DNA of 52,501 nt from an uncultured Nitrospirota bacterium (GCA_945786985.1 CALZGC010000025.1:1-52501); one strand, 5' to 3'; shown: positions 1-10,401, counted from the stretch's first letter. Numbers and translations: made by a program. Notes: generated by a model from the sequence alone, not told the origin.

Positions 1-1763
1 ACCTCTTGATCTTGATCCGAATCACGATAGAGCTCGATCATCTCATAGTAATTAGATATGGCTTGATCATAATCTTCCTGTATGGTATTTATCGATGCAA
101 TCCAATCCAGGGTATTGGCAATCCTATTCTTCTTGTCCTCGAGACTCTTCTGGATCTCCACGGCTGCATCAAACCAATCTGCTGATTCGAGATAATTGCC
201 TTGTTGATAGAAGATTTCCGCCAAATTCTTTACACTACGAACGTACTTCGCATCACGACCAAGGTAGAGCTTCTCGCCAACCGCTTTGGCCCTTTGCGCA
301 AATATTTTCGCTTCGTCCCACTTTCCGGCAGCCATGTATGCCTCTGTCAAATCATTTAAACTAACGTACGTTCTTCGGTGGTGTTCACCAAAATGTTTTG
401 TAGAAAAAGCCAAGGCTTTCTTTATCGTAGCGATCGCATCATCATACTGATGGTCCGTTTCTTGTCGATGAAATTCGTCATGAAGCTCTCTCCATTGCTC
501 CGTTTTGCTGGGGAATAGTCTGGAATAGGCAAACTGAAAGCCGATCATAACGATCATCGACACTGTAAATGTTGTGAGAAGAACCCTAAGCGTCCCTCGG
601 CGTGACGAGAATTTACCTTTGGAAAGCATGCCCTTTCTCTCATCAAGGTCGAGATGTCCCACGTTGCCCTTCTTACAGAAATCCTTATCAATGGCATTCA
701 TAGAATGAAGTTTTTCAAGGGCTGAAATGAGACTCGCATGCGCCTCTTGTCCAGAATCTTTCACATACTTGTCTGCAATGAACTCCCCCTTCTGACGTAG
801 TCGGCTTGTCCGTGAGAAGGCAAAGTATATGGCAACCAAGAGAAGAAGCAAGGCCAGTATAGTGAAATGGGATGTTCCGATTTGAAAAAGAATGAGAGCA
901 AAGAGCAGCAGAAGGTCGGCAATGTAATTACTGCGAACAACGGCAGGAAGTACCTTCTTATCATTGAGATGCCCAAACTCATGCATCAGAATGGCTGACA
1001 ACTCATCAATCTCCAGGTTCTTGACGAGGTCAATCCCCATTACAATTTTCTTCTTCGGATAAAATGCGACAGCGTTATACAAGCCTTCCTTGGCGATGTG
1101 AATCTTTATCTTCTCTTCCCTGGCAAGCGGTTCAGTCGCTGCAACAAATTTATTTCGCAGAGCAGCAGGCAGCGAGTTAACCGGAAGCTCGAGTTTCAAC
1201 CAATCAAACAATCCTTCGACGATCAGTTTAAAAAAGACGAGATAGGTTATGACCATTAAGACCAGAGTGCCCCAATAGAAAGTACTGTCTGTCCTATGGA
1301 AGACGGGCATTTGAAAAATCAGAAAGGGTATCAGAAAATGCGAAGCCATTTGCGAATTGAGCCATAGATTTACCCTCAGATAGGACCTGATGGGGGTCGA
1401 GACCCCTGCTTCCTCTCTTAGAATGAACCAATATCCAATGATGATAACGGATATGCCTATGTAAAGAGACATGATTCCAAGGGCTATATATACCGGAGGG
1501 AATGGTATCTCAGAAGAAAAGGTCGCTACGTAGATAGAGACAGGAATAACGGTCATAAGATACAGAGACGAAACATAATTCTTCAGTTTCTTTCTTGCTG
1601 CAGGGAAAAAACGACAGAGGATTCTTATGAATGCAAGATACAGAAATGAAGAGACCGCAAGGAATGAGAGGAGAAACAATAATTTCTTTTCCGTGCCCGC
1701 GTTAACCCATGCGAGAGAAGGAAGAAACTCAAGCCGCCAATTTCCGAAAAACGGGATATCCAT
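1..1763 (-). CDS. Membrane M48-type metallopeptidase with C-terminal TPR-like region (partial)
   Basis: The reading frame is open from an ATG at 1763 to the left edge (587 codons seen, no stop), so the C-terminus is outside the window. An in-frame TGA lies 36 bases upstream of the ATG and AGGG precedes it. The zinc motif HEFGH is at residues 261-265 and the third ligand is probably E327 in GEFIADKY, the usual M48 pattern. Hydrophobic segments lie around residues 20-42, 65-125 and 150-175; two more follow HEFGH, and another lies near 400. After that comes a soluble helical stretch with TPR-like spacing (for example AYMAAGKWDEAKIFAQRAK, then LAEIFYQQGNYLESADWF). This suggests an integral inner-membrane peptidase with a protein-binding tail, related to M48/M56 (HtpX or BlaR1-like) proteins. 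GC content is clearly lower than in the rest of the window. Substrate is unknown. Confidence 0.8.
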   Translation of the reverse strand, partial: MDIPFFGNWRLEFLPSLAWVNAGTEKKLLFLLSFLAVSSFLYLAFIRILCRFFPAARKKLKNYVSSLYLMTVIPVSIYVATFSSEIPFPPVYIALGIMSLYIGISVIIIGYWFILREEAGVSTPIRSYLRVNLWLNSQMASHFLIPFLIFQMPVFHRTDSTFYWGTLVLMVITYLVFFKLIVEGLFDWLKLELPVNSLPAALRNKFVAATEPLAREEKIKIHIAKEGLYNAVAFYPKKKIVMGIDLVKNLEIDELSAILMHEFGHLNDKKVLPAVVRSNYIADLLLLFALILFQIGTSHFTILALLLLLVAIYFAFSRTSRLRQKGEFIADKYVKDSGQEAHASLISALEKLHSMNAIDKDFCKKGNVGHLDLDERKGMLSKGKFSSRRGTLRVLLTTFTVSMIVMIGFQFAYSRLFPSKTEQWRELHDEFHRQETDHQYDDAIATIKKALAFSTKHFGEHHRRTYVSLNDLTEAYMAAGKWDEAKIFAQRAKAVGEKLYLGRDAKYVRSVKNLAEIFYQQGNYLESADWFDAAVEIQKSLEDKKNRIANTLDWIASINTIQEDYDQAISNYYEMIELYRDSDQDQE

Positions 1764-1859
1764 CTGCCCTGCCGGAATGAGCGTTCTCTTTGGTGTTCAG
1801 GAAGCAACGCAAAGCTACACAAACAGAGAATCGGTGCAGCAATCTGATAGTACAGTATT

Positions 1860-1888
1860 ATGATATTATCAGTTATGATAGAAGACAA
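1860..1888 (-). promoter_or_regulatory. Sigma-70-like promoter for the M48-TPR gene
   Basis: On the minus strand TTGTCT (1888-1883) and TATCAT (1865-1860) are separated by 17 bases. They lie about 100 bases upstream of the ATG at 1763. Box quality and spacing are good, but the surroundings are AT-rich, so chance matches are possible. Confidence 0.45.
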
Positions 1889-2089
1889 CATCAAAGACAG
1901 CTTGAATGGTTCCCGTGAATCACCGCATTTCATGGGGAGTATGTCCAAAAGGTCGCCCACGATAACACAATAGCGCCGCAGGCCGCTGCACGCACTACTG
2001 CAGACCATTGTTGCCAAAGCCCCACGAGCCAAGCAACAGTTCTGCGCTAAACAGATATTGATGGTCAGCTTGAATATGGAGTATACTGT

Positions 2090-2110
2090 ATTCTATTGGA
2101 TTAATAGAAT
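2090..2110. repeat. Perfect 8-bp inverted repeat in the gap 1764-2209
   Basis: ATTCTATT (2090-2097) and AATAGAAT (2103-2110) are exact reverse complements around a 5-base loop. The 446-base gap between the divergent M48-TPR and alpha-2-macroglobulin genes is AT-rich and holds no convincing gene. The palindrome lies about 100 bases before the macroglobulin start and lacks a T-run, so an operator is more likely than a terminator. Confidence 0.4.
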
Positions 2111-2209
2111 TCTAGTAGATTTATCTTTCCATATTATCTCAAAAGTTATCTGAAAAGTTATTCTGGCGTACACAACATATCGTTGTTCAATTTCTTGAGG
2201 CGCTGACTG

Positions 2210-5200
2210 GTGAAAATCGTGCCCAATCTTATTGGCAAGATACTTGGAGGGATTTTTGGCTCTTTCTCCTGGTCCGCTCCGTCATGGATGAGGGCAGTTG
2301 GCTCGGCAAGAAAAGATCGGCCCAGGGTCTTCTGGGGTTGGTTTTCTCTGATGATACTCGTGGCCGTTGCCGGGATATCGGGTAGTCTCTATTTCAACAG
2401 TATGCCAAAACCGATTCTGATCCGGGCTTCCATTGAAGCGCCAGCGATAACGCCGAACGTCGAAAATCCTGAGCCCAGTCCTTTACGAATCGATTTTGTG
2501 TACGACTTCAGTAACTTAGGTCCGGAACAGGACCGCCCTTCCGGAGTGCCGTCGGTTGCCCGCATTGATCTGATTGACAATCCTGTCCAGACGGGGATTC
2601 GCCTCGAGCCAGCTATGCCTGGGACATGGGCCTGGGAGGGGGACCGGTCTCTTGTTTTTTCTCCTAAACAGGAATGGCCCGCCGGTACGGAGTACACCGT
2701 CTCATTCGACAAAACCATTTTTGTGGCAGAGGCCCGCCTCAAGAGTCTTTCTGCCAAGTTTATCACTCCCGCCTTTAACGTGATGTTGAGTGATCTGGAG
2801 TTCTATCAGGATCCACGGGAGAAGACGGTTCGCAGAATCGTCTCGACCGTCATTTTCTCCCATCCAGTTCACAAAGAAAGTCTGGAGCACCATCTCTCCA
2901 TGGCCATGCGTCCATCGGGTAAGGGGATCTCCACGAAGCCCAAAACGTATTCCTTTACCGTGGATTATGACAAGAACCAGCGAGAGGCGTATATCCAGTC
3001 CGTTGCGATTTCTTTGCCGGACAAGCCAAACTATATGCAGATCACCGTAGCCAAGGGAGTGGCTCCGGCCGTAGGCGGAAAGACATCGGTTGACGAGATC
3101 TCCGAGCAGATCTTGATCCCGGATATCTTCAGTTTTCTGAAGGTCGAACAGGCGAGCACCCAGATTGTCCGTAATGAAAAACAGGAGCCCGAGCAGGTGC
3201 TCATACTGCAGTTTACGGATGATATTTCAGAGAAGGAACTCCTCAGGAAGCTGTCCGTCTATGTGCTACCCGAAAGAAACAAGAGACGGAAATCCAAGTA
3301 CTGGAAGAGTCCTCGAGAAGTCACCCAAGGGGTCCTGCAACAAGCGACGCCTGTTGAACTTAATCTGGTTCCGAATGAGTATGAGTTTTCAAAACTGTAC
3401 AACTTTGTTTACGAGGCACCTTCGGGTCGCTATCTATATCTTCACATCAAGCCGGGCCTTGTTTCCATCAATGAGTTTGTCAAATCCAGCTTGTATGACC
3501 AGGTATTGCGTGTGCCGGAGTATCCCAAAGAGCTGAAAATCATGGGAGAGGGCTCCATGCTCTCTCTCTATGGGGCTCACCAGCTGAGCCTGTTGGCCCG
3601 GGGGCTTGAGGCCATCCGCGTGCGCGTGGGGAAGCTCCTGCCGGGACAGCTGAACCATCTGGTCAGCCAAACGAGTGGCGACATCAAAGACCCCCATTTC
3701 AACAACTACAAATTCAATGAGAACAACATCTCAGAATATCAGCAGGAAATCATTGAGTTAAAGCCTGAACATCCGAAAGAATCCAACTATTCATCCGTGG
3801 ATTTGACGTCCTATCTTCCGGATACCACAGATAGATTCGGCCTGTTCTTTGTCAAGGTCTCCGGCTGGGACAAGAAAGAGAAGAAGGTCATCCCTCAGGT
3901 CTCTGACAAACGCTTGATTCTGGTGACCGATCTGGGCCTGCTGGTGAAGGACAATGCCGACCAGAGTCATGATGTGTTCGTACAATCCGTGCACAGCGGG
4001 GTGCCGGTCAGCGGGGCCCGGGTGGCTTTGTTGGGGCGTAACGGAGTGGCACTGTTGACGAGAACGACAGGTGCGGACGGTCATGTGAAGTTTCCGAGCA
4101 CCAAAGGATTCGAGAACGAAGAGAAGCCGAACGTGTATGTGGTCAGATTGGAAAATGATACGGCGTTCATTCCCTTTGAAAGAGCATCGCGGAAAATAAA
4201 CTACTCGCGATATGATGTTGGGGGCGTCAGGGGGCAGCATGCACATCGCGACAATTTGAATGCCTTCCTCTTTACCGATCGTGGTCTGTATCGACCTGGC
4301 GAGAACGTCCAGGTCGGTCTGATTGTCAAGGACCGGGACCTGGGTAATGTGGAGGGAATTCCCCTGGAGATTGCCATCACCGGGCCGCGGGGGAATGAGA
4401 CTTTGACGAAAAAGATCAGGCTGCCGGAGAAGGGTTTTTTCGACCATTCTTATCCATCAGATGTGACCTCGGATACGGGAACGTATCAGGTGGCGCTCTA
4501 TTTGGTGCGGGAGAACAAGTATCGGGACCGGATGATTGGTTCAACCAGTTTTAGAATTGAAGAGTTTCAACCGGACACGCTGAAGATCGAGAGCCGGCTG
4601 CTCGGTTTGAAAGACAAAGGCTGGACGTCGGACAAGAGCCTCAAGGCACAGGTCAAGTTGGAAAACCTATTCGGCACACCGGCCCAGGACCGGAAGGTGA
4701 CGGGCCGCATGAATGTCCGGGCGACCAACTTTACGTTCAAAGAGTACCGGGACTATACCTTTGTCGATCCCTATTACGATCCTAAGAAGCAGCGCATGGA
4801 GATCGATGAAGTCCTCGAATCGCAACAAACCGATCTGGACGGTCTGGCCCATTTTGTCCTGCCGGTGGAAAGATTTGATCAGGGAACTTATCTGTTGACC
4901 TTTAGTACCGAAGGTTTTGAGCCCGGCGGCGGGAGGAGCGTTTGGGCGCAGAATACGGTCTTGCTCTCTCCGTTGAGTGCTCTGGTCGGCTACAAAAGCG
5001 ATGGTAAGCTAAGTTATATCAACAAAGGTGCCGAGCGTTACATTGAGCTGCTCGCCATCGATTCCGATTTGAAGCCGCGGACCATGGCAGACTTGCGGGT
5101 ACGTCTTGTGGAAGTACAACATATCTCGACGCTGGTCAAGCAGCGCAATGGCACCTTCAAATATGAGACGGTCAAGAGGGAGAAAGAGCTGAGTATGGAA

Positions 5201-7972
5201 CCGTTGGCGATGGGCGCGGATGGTTGGCGATATCGAATTCCCACGGAAACGCCGGGCGATTACGTCTTGGAGGTTCTGGACGCTCGGGACTTGCGTCTGG
5301 CCAGGGTAAACTTCAGCGTTGTGGGACATGGAAATCTGCTGGGGCGTCTCGAGAAAAACGCCGAGTTGAGCTTGAAGCTTAGCAAGGAAGACTATAAGGC
5401 CGGCGAGCGGGTGGAACTGAATATCAAGGCCCCCTATAACGGGGCGGGCCTCATCTCGATTGAGACTGACCAGGTCCATGCCTATAAGTGGTTCAGCACC
5501 GAGACCAACAGTACCCTCGAGACCATCCGGATCCCTGACGGTCTGGAGGGGAGTGCCTACATCAACGTGACCTTCGTTCGTGATGCAGGGTCCAAGGAGA
5601 TCTTCACCAGTCCGTTGAGTTATGCCGTGGCCCCGTTCACGATCGATCGCAGCAAGCGCAAACTCGGCGTGCAATTGAGCGTTCCCCCGCTGGTCCGTCC
5701 GGGAAAGCAGATGGAGATCCAATACGCCTCATCGGCGGCCTCAAGGATCGCGATTTTTGCCGTGGATGAGGGGATCCTGCAGGTGGCGGGTTACCGGACG
5801 CCGAAACCCTTGGACCACTTTCTGCGTAAACGGGCCCTGGAGGTGGGAACCTTGCAGATCCTGGACCTGATCCTACCCGAGTTTGACCTGGTGAAAGAGC
5901 TGTCCGCTCGTGGCGGAGGCCTTCAGGAGCAGATGAAGCGGGTCGGAAAGAATCTGAACCCCTTCGCCAGAAAGGTCGATAAGCCGGCGGTCTTCTGGTC
6001 GGGCATCATCGACGCGGATCCGGAGAATAAGGCCGTTTCTTTTGAGGTGCCCGATAGCTTTGCCGGCAATCTGCGGGTCATGGCCGTGGCGGTGGCGGAT
6101 GAGTCGATCGGGGTGGCCCAGGAATCGACGCTCGTCCGCGGGCCCTTTGTCCTCAACCTCAGCGTGCTGACCCAGGCAGCCCCGGGAGATCAGTTTCAAG
6201 TCTCTGCGGGGATTTCCAATATCATTGAGGGCTCGGGTCCGGATCTGCCCGTTCGCGTACGCGTGGAAGCGTCGGAACACCTTGAAGTAGAGGGCGAGGC
6301 CGAAACGGAGCTGCGCATCAGTGAGGGCCACGAGAAGACGGCGGTTTTTTCGGTCCGGGTCAAGGATCGATTGGGAGCCGCGAGGCTGAAGTTCTTCGCC
6401 ACCTCGGGCAACGAAGAGGGGCACCGATCTGCCAGCCTCAGCGTGAGACCGGTCATGCCCTATTTCTCCAGCCTGGTCAGTGGTTATGATAAAGCAGGAA
6501 CCCCTGAGGTGGACGTTAACCGGCGGCTCTATGAAGAGCTTGCCGAGCAGAAAGCCTCTGCTTCGGCCAGCCCCCTGGTGCTGATCGACGGTCTTTCCTC
6601 CTACCTGGAACATTTCCCCCATGGCTGCACCGAACAGGTGGTGAGCAAAGTTTTCCCTACGGTTGGTTTGATGAATCACCCGGCCTTCAAGCCCCACTCG
6701 CAAGAGAACCGGGAACGTTTCGAGCACCTGATCATGAAGTTGAGGGAGCGCCAGTTAGCCAGTGGCGGGTTCAGTTTCTGGCCCGGTGGAAGTTCGGTGG
6801 TCGATTTTCCCACGGTCTATGTCATGCACTTCCTGATCGAGTCCCGGGAGCTCGGCTATCCGGTGCCTGGAGATCTGATGACCAGAGGCAAGGATTACCT
6901 GCGATCCTATGTGGGCGAAGAGGCAGACAACCTGGAGGCGGCGAGAGTTCGGGCCTACGCCATTTATCTGTTAACGCGTCTGGGGGAGGTCACAACCAAC
7001 TACCTGGTGCATCTGCAGACCTATCTGGAGCAGAATCACAAAAAGGGCTGGAAGAGTGACTTGACGGCGGTTTATATGGCCGCCGCGTATTCTCTGCTGC
7101 AAAAGGATTCGGAATCCGCCGAGCTGGTCCGGCATTACCGGATCGGTGCCCCCGGCCGGGAAAACTATACCGACTTTCACTCTCCATTGACCCGGGATGC
7201 CCAGTATGTCTATCTGCTGGCTCGCCACTTTGAAGATCGGGTTGCCGATATTGATGGTGAAGAGATTCTTCGCCTCATCGAACCGGTGTTTCGGGGAAGA
7301 TACAACACGATTTCCTCTGCGTATACGATCCTGGCCCTGGGGGCCTACAGCAAGCAACACCTGGACGGCGATTTTGCGGACGCGGTCCGCTTCAGCGCCA
7401 TCGATGCTCAGGGGAAAAAACAGGCGTTGGAGAGTGAAAACGCTCCTTTTGCCACGGCCCATTTTGGTATCGACAGTGCGAAGGTCTTGATGCAGGCCGA
7501 CGGGGCATTGTTTTACCTCGTATCCCAATCCGGCTTCGACAGGCAACTGCCCACCGCGGCGGTTCGGGAGGGCCTCGAGATTACCCGGGATTACCTCGAT
7601 GAGGCGAGCAACGAGGTCACGCAACTGGAACAGGGGATGGAGGTCACCGTAAGGTTGCGAATTCGCGCCCTTGGTGACGCTGTTGCCAGTAATGTGGCGG
7701 TCATCGATCTTCTGCCGGGTGGGTTCGAGGTCATTCGCAAGTCCGTTCCAAGAACGGCCCATAACTGGAGAGCGGACTATGTTGACGTTCGGGAAGACCG
7801 CGTCGTCTTCTATGGCAGCTTCGGCTCCTCTGTAAAAGAACTGACCTACCGGGCCAAGCTGACCGCGGCGGGAAAATTTGCCGTGCCCCCTGCGTTCGCG
7901 GAGTCCATGTATGATCGATCCATTCGCGCCGGCAGCCTGGGCGGCCACTTCCAGGTGACATCCTCCCCATGA
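2210..7972 (+). CDS. yfhM: Bacterial alpha-2-macroglobulin (YfhM-type), thioester-containing
   Basis: This is a giant periplasmic protease trap (1920 aa). It is expected to bait and covalently capture foreign proteases and so protect the cell when the outer membrane is breached. A single hydrophobic segment at about residues 39-61 anchors it in the inner membrane; no lipobox is seen. The thioester motif CTEQ is at residues 1473-1476, preceded by HG and inside an all-helical thioester domain. Tandem macroglobulin (MG) beta-domains precede it and a terminal MG domain follows. It is longer than E. coli YfhM (about 1650 aa), mainly N-terminal to the thioester. The start is GTG at 2210, with GAGG about 10 bases before. 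Its last four bases overlap pbpC, matching the conserved yfhM-pbpC pairing. Confidence 0.93.
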   Translation: MKIVPNLIGKILGGIFGSFSWSAPSWMRAVGSARKDRPRVFWGWFSLMILVAVAGISGSLYFNSMPKPILIRASIEAPAITPNVENPEPSPLRIDFVYDFSNLGPEQDRPSGVPSVARIDLIDNPVQTGIRLEPAMPGTWAWEGDRSLVFSPKQEWPAGTEYTVSFDKTIFVAEARLKSLSAKFITPAFNVMLSDLEFYQDPREKTVRRIVSTVIFSHPVHKESLEHHLSMAMRPSGKGISTKPKTYSFTVDYDKNQREAYIQSVAISLPDKPNYMQITVAKGVAPAVGGKTSVDEISEQILIPDIFSFLKVEQASTQIVRNEKQEPEQVLILQFTDDISEKELLRKLSVYVLPERNKRRKSKYWKSPREVTQGVLQQATPVELNLVPNEYEFSKLYNFVYEAPSGRYLYLHIKPGLVSINEFVKSSLYDQVLRVPEYPKELKIMGEGSMLSLYGAHQLSLLARGLEAIRVRVGKLLPGQLNHLVSQTSGDIKDPHFNNYKFNENNISEYQQEIIELKPEHPKESNYSSVDLTSYLPDTTDRFGLFFVKVSGWDKKEKKVIPQVSDKRLILVTDLGLLVKDNADQSHDVFVQSVHSGVPVSGARVALLGRNGVALLTRTTGADGHVKFPSTKGFENEEKPNVYVVRLENDTAFIPFERASRKINYSRYDVGGVRGQHAHRDNLNAFLFTDRGLYRPGENVQVGLIVKDRDLGNVEGIPLEIAITGPRGNETLTKKIRLPEKGFFDHSYPSDVTSDTGTYQVALYLVRENKYRDRMIGSTSFRIEEFQPDTLKIESRLLGLKDKGWTSDKSLKAQVKLENLFGTPAQDRKVTGRMNVRATNFTFKEYRDYTFVDPYYDPKKQRMEIDEVLESQQTDLDGLAHFVLPVERFDQGTYLLTFSTEGFEPGGGRSVWAQNTVLLSPLSALVGYKSDGKLSYINKGAERYIELLAIDSDLKPRTMADLRVRLVEVQHISTLVKQRNGTFKYETVKREKELSMEPLAMGADGWRYRIPTETPGDYVLEVLDARDLRLARVNFSVVGHGNLLGRLEKNAELSLKLSKEDYKAGERVELNIKAPYNGAGLISIETDQVHAYKWFSTETNSTLETIRIPDGLEGSAYINVTFVRDAGSKEIFTSPLSYAVAPFTIDRSKRKLGVQLSVPPLVRPGKQMEIQYASSAASRIAIFAVDEGILQVAGYRTPKPLDHFLRKRALEVGTLQILDLILPEFDLVKELSARGGGLQEQMKRVGKNLNPFARKVDKPAVFWSGIIDADPENKAVSFEVPDSFAGNLRVMAVAVADESIGVAQESTLVRGPFVLNLSVLTQAAPGDQFQVSAGISNIIEGSGPDLPVRVRVEASEHLEVEGEAETELRISEGHEKTAVFSVRVKDRLGAARLKFFATSGNEEGHRSASLSVRPVMPYFSSLVSGYDKAGTPEVDVNRRLYEELAEQKASASASPLVLIDGLSSYLEHFPHGCTEQVVSKVFPTVGLMNHPAFKPHSQENRERFEHLIMKLRERQLASGGFSFWPGGSSVVDFPTVYVMHFLIESRELGYPVPGDLMTRGKDYLRSYVGEEADNLEAARVRAYAIYLLTRLGEVTTNYLVHLQTYLEQNHKKGWKSDLTAVYMAAAYSLLQKDSESAELVRHYRIGAPGRENYTDFHSPLTRDAQYVYLLARHFEDRVADIDGEEILRLIEPVFRGRYNTISSAYTILALGAYSKQHLDGDFADAVRFSAIDAQGKKQALESENAPFATAHFGIDSAKVLMQADGALFYLVSQSGFDRQLPTAAVREGLEITRDYLDEASNEVTQLEQGMEVTVRLRIRALGDAVASNVAVIDLLPGGFEVIRKSVPRTAHNWRADYVDVREDRVVFYGSFGSSVKELTYRAKLTAAGKFAVPPAFAESMYDRSIRAGSLGGHFQVTSSP

Positions 7973-10320
7973 AACGATTCATTAGACTTTCAGCCATCTT
8001 CCTTGTGGTGATTGCTGCAAGCTACCTGCTTATTCCCAAGCTGAACCTGCAACATTATCATGGCTATTCGCGCGCCTTTTATGATCGCAACGACCAGCTC
8101 TTGCGCCTCACCTTGGCCGGCGATGAACGGTATCGTATTTATGCGACTCTGGATCAGGTCTCCCCCGAGCTGAAGGAGGCGACCCTATTGTATGAGGACC
8201 GATATTTCTACCAACACCCGGGTGTGGATCCCCTGGCCCTAATCAGGGCGTTCTGGAGCAGCTATGTGACCCGAGAGAGAACCATCGGAGGCTCGACAAT
8301 CTCCATGCAGGTGGCCCGTCTACACTGGAATCTTAAGACGCGAACCATTCCAGGAAAAATCAAACAGATCCTTCGGGCGATTCAATTGGCGCGCCACTAC
8401 GGCAAGGATGAAATCTTTGAGGCCTACCTGAATCTGGCCCCCTATGGCCGCAATATCGAGGGGGTCGAGGCCGCCAGCCTGGTCTACTTCAACAAGCATG
8501 CCGGCCAGCTGAGTCTGCCCGAAGCGCTGACGTTGAGTGTGATTCCTCAGAATCCGAGCAAACGCAACCCCACGACGGTCCGCGGCTTTGAAAAACTTAA
8601 AACAGCACGAGACCGGCTCTTCGCCCGATGGGTGGCGCATCATCCCGAAGATGCCGGACAGCAGGTCTTTTTTGAGATGCCGCTGGCGGTCAGAGCGCCG
8701 GAACAATTACCCTTTGCCTCACCTCACTTTGTGAACGAACTCGACCGCGAGCTACCCATGTTCCAGACGGGTCCTATACGGACGACCCTGGATATTGACT
8801 TGCAAAGGCGTGTCGAGCAGCGGCTGGCCCGTTACGTCGAGCGGAGAAAGGATGACGGGATCACCAATGGGGCGGTCGCCATTCTCAACCACGAAACCAT
8901 GGAGTTGGAAGCCCTGGTCGGCTCGGTAAGTTTCTGGAATGATGAAATTGATGGGCAAGTCAACGGCACCAAAGCTAAGCGCTCACCCGGATCGACACTC
9001 AAGCCATTTGTCTATGCCTTGGCCATGGATCAGGCAATCATCCATCCCATGACCATGCTCAAAGACGCCCCAAAGCGATATGGGGGGTATACCCCCGAGA
9101 ATTCCGATCAGCGCTTTCTGGGGCCAGTGTTTGCGAGGGATGCCCTCATTGCCAGCCGTAACGTACCGGCGGTGTTTCTGCAGTCCCGGATCAGCCATCC
9201 TGGACTCTACCAATTTCTGGAAGCTGCCGGAGTGAAGGGCCTTGAACACGAAGACTATTACGGTCTGGCATTGACCCTGGGCGGGGCAGAGCTAACCATG
9301 GAGGAGCTGTTGCAGCTCTATGCCATCTTACCCAATGGTGGCCTGCTCAGACCGATCCGGAAGCTCTTGCGTGGACCAGAGCAAGGGGAACCGGTCTCTC
9401 TTCTCAGCCCCGAGGCGAGCTATCTCACCCTGGATATTCTGAGGGATAATCCTCCCCCAACCCAGCCGAGTTTGACGGGGCAGGTGGCCGATGAAATCGA
9501 AGTGGCCTGGAAAACCGGGACCTCTTTCGGGTTTCGGGACGCCTGGGCCATCGGGATTTCCGGTCCCTATGTGATCGCCGTTTGGACCGGCAACTTTCCC
9601 GGGGAGGGAAATCCGGTCTTTGTCGGGAGGTATGCATCGGGGCCATTACTGTTCGAGATCTTCCGTGATTTGGGGCGCGGAAGACATTGGACGGGCACCG
9701 GAAATCTCGGTCCCGGATTACTCAATCTCAGGCGGGTCTCGGTCTGCGCCGACACGGGTGATCTGCCGGGCCGATACTGTCCCCGTGAAACCGAATCGTG
9801 GTTCATCCCTGGGGTTTCGCCCATCAAGGTTTCCACCATCCATCGGGCTATACCGATCTATCCACAGACAGGCCTTCGTGCCTGTTGGGATCGGTCAGGG
9901 CAAACCGTGATGCAGGTCTTTGAGTTTTGGCCATCGGACCTGCAGGCCATTTTTCGCCAGGCAGGGATATCCATCAAGACCCCTCCGGAATACGCAACAG
10001 ACTGTAGTTTGGATGACAAGAGCGCATCAGGGATGGCACCGGTAATTCGTTCGCCGAATGAGGGGATTAGCTATAGTCTGCGCAGTGAACGGCTGGCGGA
10101 TGAGAAGATACCTTTTTCTGCGGCCACTGATGCCGATGTGAAAGAGCTATTCTGGTTCGTTGATCGTCGTTATGTTGGAAGGGTATCGGATGATGCCGTC
10201 TTCTTCTGGAAACCTGAAATCGGAAAGTTCACGGTTCGCGTGGTTGATGATCACGGCCGCGCGGCCAAAAGATCGATTCACGTTGGGCTTGTGAGAGAGC
10301 GGCCAGAGATTGCACATTAG
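7969..10320 (+). CDS. pbpC: Penicillin-binding protein 1C (bifunctional glycosyltransferase/transpeptidase)
   Basis: This 783-aa peptidoglycan synthase is anchored by an N-terminal membrane helix (about residues 4-23). The GT51 glycosyltransferase domain carries catalytic E76 in EDRYFYQHPGVDP and the GGSTISMQ motif. The transpeptidase domain has S342-x-x-K345 (STLK), S396-R-N398 and K515-T-G517. After about residue 690 a C-terminal domain of the type found in PBP1C follows. Length is close to E. coli PbpC (770 aa). The ATG overlaps the macroglobulin stop (ATGA), implying translational coupling. Together the pair would repair the wall and trap proteases after envelope damage. Confidence 0.95.
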   Translation: MKRFIRLSAIFLVVIAASYLLIPKLNLQHYHGYSRAFYDRNDQLLRLTLAGDERYRIYATLDQVSPELKEATLLYEDRYFYQHPGVDPLALIRAFWSSYVTRERTIGGSTISMQVARLHWNLKTRTIPGKIKQILRAIQLARHYGKDEIFEAYLNLAPYGRNIEGVEAASLVYFNKHAGQLSLPEALTLSVIPQNPSKRNPTTVRGFEKLKTARDRLFARWVAHHPEDAGQQVFFEMPLAVRAPEQLPFASPHFVNELDRELPMFQTGPIRTTLDIDLQRRVEQRLARYVERRKDDGITNGAVAILNHETMELEALVGSVSFWNDEIDGQVNGTKAKRSPGSTLKPFVYALAMDQAIIHPMTMLKDAPKRYGGYTPENSDQRFLGPVFARDALIASRNVPAVFLQSRISHPGLYQFLEAAGVKGLEHEDYYGLALTLGGAELTMEELLQLYAILPNGGLLRPIRKLLRGPEQGEPVSLLSPEASYLTLDILRDNPPPTQPSLTGQVADEIEVAWKTGTSFGFRDAWAIGISGPYVIAVWTGNFPGEGNPVFVGRYASGPLLFEIFRDLGRGRHWTGTGNLGPGLLNLRRVSVCADTGDLPGRYCPRETESWFIPGVSPIKVSTIHRAIPIYPQTGLRACWDRSGQTVMQVFEFWPSDLQAIFRQAGISIKTPPEYATDCSLDDKSASGMAPVIRSPNEGISYSLRSERLADEKIPFSAATDADVKELFWFVDRRYVGRVSDDAVFFWKPEIGKFTVRVVDDHGRAAKRSIHVGLVRERPEIAH

Positions 10321-10384
10321 AATGCACCAAGCCCGGTTACGTGGGTTCATTTGCCTAGGTTTAACCAAGGACCTCTTTCCCGAG

Positions 10385-10401
10385 ATTTGGGCACCCCAAA
10401 T
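10385..10401. terminator. Short stem-loop after pbpC
   Basis: ATTTGGG and CCCAAAT pair around a 3-base loop, 65 bases past the pbpC stop and between it and the convergent tRNA-Met. No T-run follows on either strand, so termination is only a guess. Confidence 0.3.

Noticed and set aside
1625-2032. 135-codon minus-strand frame at the start of the M48-TPR gene
   Set aside because: It overlaps the M48-TPR reading frame out of phase; the M48-TPR frame has the zinc motif and membrane segments, whereas this one has no family signal. A frameshifted N-terminal extension cannot be fully excluded.
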